From NCBI GenBank assembly GCA_023424275.1, contig JAFAED010000239.1, positions 1 to 6,950 on the forward strand: DNA of 6,950 nt, read 5' to 3'. Below, one piece after another: positions 6,801 to 6,950 of the stretch. Position 1 is the first letter of the stretch; each line of letters begins with the position of its first letter. The stretch comes from Pseudomonadota bacterium (lineage in GTDB: Bacteria > Pseudomonadota > Alphaproteobacteria > Sphingomonadales > Sphingomonadaceae). Position numbers and translations under genes: made by a program. Below the pieces are notes generated by a model. The model did not search any database. It was not told where the DNA came from and worked only from the letters and a program-made list of their open reading frames with translations.

Positions 6801-6950
6801 CGAGCATCAAGGCTGGCGCGATCACGACCAGCGGCGATTATTCGTCGGGCGTGATGGCGATCGGCGCCAGCGAGGGTGTGCATCTCGACATCGACGTCGG
6901 CAGCGTGTCGACCGAAGGGACGGCGTCGCGCGGCGTGTTCGGCTATGCGC
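3848..6950 (+). CDS. Giant secreted tandem-repeat protein, autotransporter/adhesin-like beta-solenoid (3' end beyond window)
   Basis: The frame has no stop from the TGA at 3818-3820 to the window edge, so at least 1034 residues are encoded from ATG 3848. The N-terminus has an unusually long charged head (about 29 residues, with H19, H20, R22, R24, H26, R27, R29), a hydrophobic core (L30 to about A49, A/L-rich) and a likely signal-peptidase site after V50-E51-A52. A Ser/Ala-rich stretch (53-85) leads into tandem repeats from about residue 92 to the edge. I saw no cysteine in the visible protein, and it is rich in G, T, S, A, V and D, as is usual for beta-helical passengers of autotransporters and other large surface proteins. 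No barrel, YadA-like anchor, LPxTG or RTX motif is visible, so type V secretion is only the leading guess; a type I or two-partner substrate remains possible. It lies 114 bases after the receptor gene on the same strand, so it could be read through from the cassette or have its own promoter. No specific function is recognised. Confidence 0.88.
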   Translation, partial: MTGSRTLQQISGLGFAVPHHNRTRGHRVRLALGTSLASAAAALLLAPAAVEAHGVPDISSLRAPLLAASSHASSAVAAAPEDLTIRLDEGTHVETVDDYDHGISLTNFTGGSVTIEAAGASVETRGTGAIGAVAIAIDGNAIVQVGDVKTAGDAANGVVAGSANGTVSVQAGHVVTEGGTSFGIHATGYTGPVDVSAASVQTSGSYATGIHAMSNGDVSIDVGDVLTTGDNSVGVDGQAGQRPTYDEDTGLPVLSDPADLTIRADNVETRGHSSDGVIATNFTKGNTSVDVGNIKTTGDNSWGAYAGGFGNVALHAGTVETTGAGSVGLGAVSYYGNVEVSADSVVTRGDYSNGVNVLNYDPTKATSIDLGSVETHGNSSTGVYMGGPYWPYNEGQAVTLTADTVTTHGVNSTAVAIRSGGDLTIDLGQVVAEGDRSRGIAIQSGWGDISLTVDSVVTKGEAQYGRDAVGIRIGTNHGSVDATIGSVETNSRNSPAILTSGFYTDQNFTITGGLQTNGYHASAFQADIDTGSLTLDAASITTKGEASNGVKVGMRSGEVDIRTGTIETFGKDSAGILVESVSYDGQGHHVAIDAGSIATHGDNSAGISVLALGANADIKAGSITTAGEYSAGVRAVAVSGVGADGNPFGGDVNIDVGTVATTGDNAPGIDAIAYGAIAIKAEKVTTEGSRSTGIVAQAYGDIVIDAGTVETHGYRADGILANSNIGGSTGNITITAGSVTTTGTAASGIRAEAYAGSVDIKAGSVKASGYGADGVFAWSYMGDAKVDVGTVSTSGEGGRGITAYSGGTTTVIAGDVTTTGAGASSEFDAGGIKAVGASVVVKAGSVSTKGDYSTGIYANSNMVNDNGQVPRDISVTAASVSTEGLFSHGVVAINTARRANIDIDVGSIKTKGDYALGIYASAPTGNISVKADSIETEGKQAAGVVAISNYGDIGIDIGTIVTKGEGAAAIYAYAGGAPKAGESTTSIKAGAITTSGDYSSGVMAIGASEGVHLDIDVGSVSTEGTASRGVFGYA
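3853..3858 (+). promoter_or_regulatory. Strong Shine-Dalgarno-like AGGGAG supporting an alternative TTG start
   Basis: AGGGAG lies 7 bases before an in-frame TTG at 3866, an ideal spacing. The ATG at 3848 has only a poor match upstream (GCGGG at about 3832-3836, 11 bases away). Translation of the repeat protein may therefore start at TTG 3866, six residues later. Both starts keep the whole signal peptide. Confidence 0.35.
3907..3937 (+). other. Strong RNA hairpin inside the signal-peptide coding region
   Basis: CAACCGGAC (3907-3915) and GTCCGGTTG (3929-3937) form a perfect 9-bp inverted repeat. Further pairs inward (G3916-U3928, C3917-G3927, G3918-C3926, G3919-U3925) would give a 13-pair stem with a 5-base loop. 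It encodes the positively charged head of the signal peptide, 40-60 bases after the likely start codon. It may slow early translation, affect mRNA stability, or be chance in GC-rich coding DNA. Confidence 0.4.
4121..6950 (+). repeat. About 34 tandem protein repeats of roughly 25 residues (75 bases), continuing past the window
   Basis: Reading the protein by hand gives one degenerate leading unit and 33 clearer ones, the last cut by the edge. The core is [VI]-x-T-x-G-[DEGS]-x-[SA]-x-G-[VI]-x-[AV], a variable loop, then G-[DNS]-[VI]-x-[IV]-[DKT]-[VA]-[GAD]-[SDT]. The shortest units are 25 residues, for example those starting at V-Q-T-S-G-S-Y-A, I-K-T-T-G-D-N-S and V-T-T-E-G-S-R-S; others reach about 42. 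Extra residues nearly always sit in the loop after the [VI]-x-[AV] strand. DNA identity between units is low apart from short runs, for example 18 identical bases at 6551-6568 and 6887-6904, so the array is old and diverged rather than freshly expanded. One unit per solenoid turn is the natural reading. Confidence 0.85.

Noticed and set aside
3524..6883. A 1119-residue open frame on the - strand
   Set aside because: It runs antisense to the receptor's 3' end, the gap and the repeat array. Its R/D/A/I-rich periodic sequence is the mirror of the + strand repeats and has no domain or signal peptide; the long opening follows from high GC and the repetitive codons. The + frame has a signal peptide and clear repeats.
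4121..6950. CRISPR array or recent DNA satellite
   Set aside because: The periodicity is at protein level; DNA repeats are short and diverged, units vary in length by whole codons, and the reading frame is kept throughout.
4121..6950. RTX calcium-binding toxin repeats
   Set aside because: The G-G-x-G-x-D-x nonapeptide is absent; the repeat is about 25 residues with T-x-G and S-x-G-[VI] anchors.

Overview
The window is GC-rich and densely coded, with all supported genes on the + strand. The gene types (FecI-like sigma factor, FecR-like anti-sigma regulator, TonB-dependent receptor with a signalling domain, giant repetitive surface protein) and the codon use suggest an alphaproteobacterium, most likely a sphingomonad. 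That placement is a judgement from style and family content, not from a marker gene.

Bases 2-3733 hold a complete-looking cell-surface signalling cassette of three overlapping genes. First comes the 3' part of an ECF sigma factor gene, whose start lies before the window. It is followed by a FecR-type inner-membrane regulator (429-1385, 8-base overlap) and a TonB-dependent outer-membrane receptor (1382-3733, 4-base ATGA overlap). The receptor carries an N-terminal STN signalling domain before its TonB box. By the known logic of Fec-type systems, ligand binding at the receptor is passed through the STN domain to periplasmic FecR, which then controls the sigma factor. The ligand cannot be read from the sequence.

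Bases 3734-3847 are a short gap. It holds a weak terminator-like hairpin and one arm of an inverted repeat whose other arm covers the next gene's start codon.

Bases 3848-6950 are one continuous reading frame still open at the window edge (at least 1034 residues). It encodes a secreted protein with a long-headed signal peptide, followed by about 34 tandem units of roughly 25 residues. The unit pattern is [VI]-x-T-x-G-x-x-S-x-G-[VI], with a variable loop and a closing strand such as I-D-V-G-S. This looks like the beta-solenoid stalk or passenger of an autotransporter-like surface protein. The C-terminus, which would show how it is anchored or exported, is outside the window.

The most interesting points are the repeat protein itself (regular core, insertions mostly confined to one loop, partial two-unit alternation), its position directly behind a surface-signalling cassette, and the possible RNA structures around its start codon.
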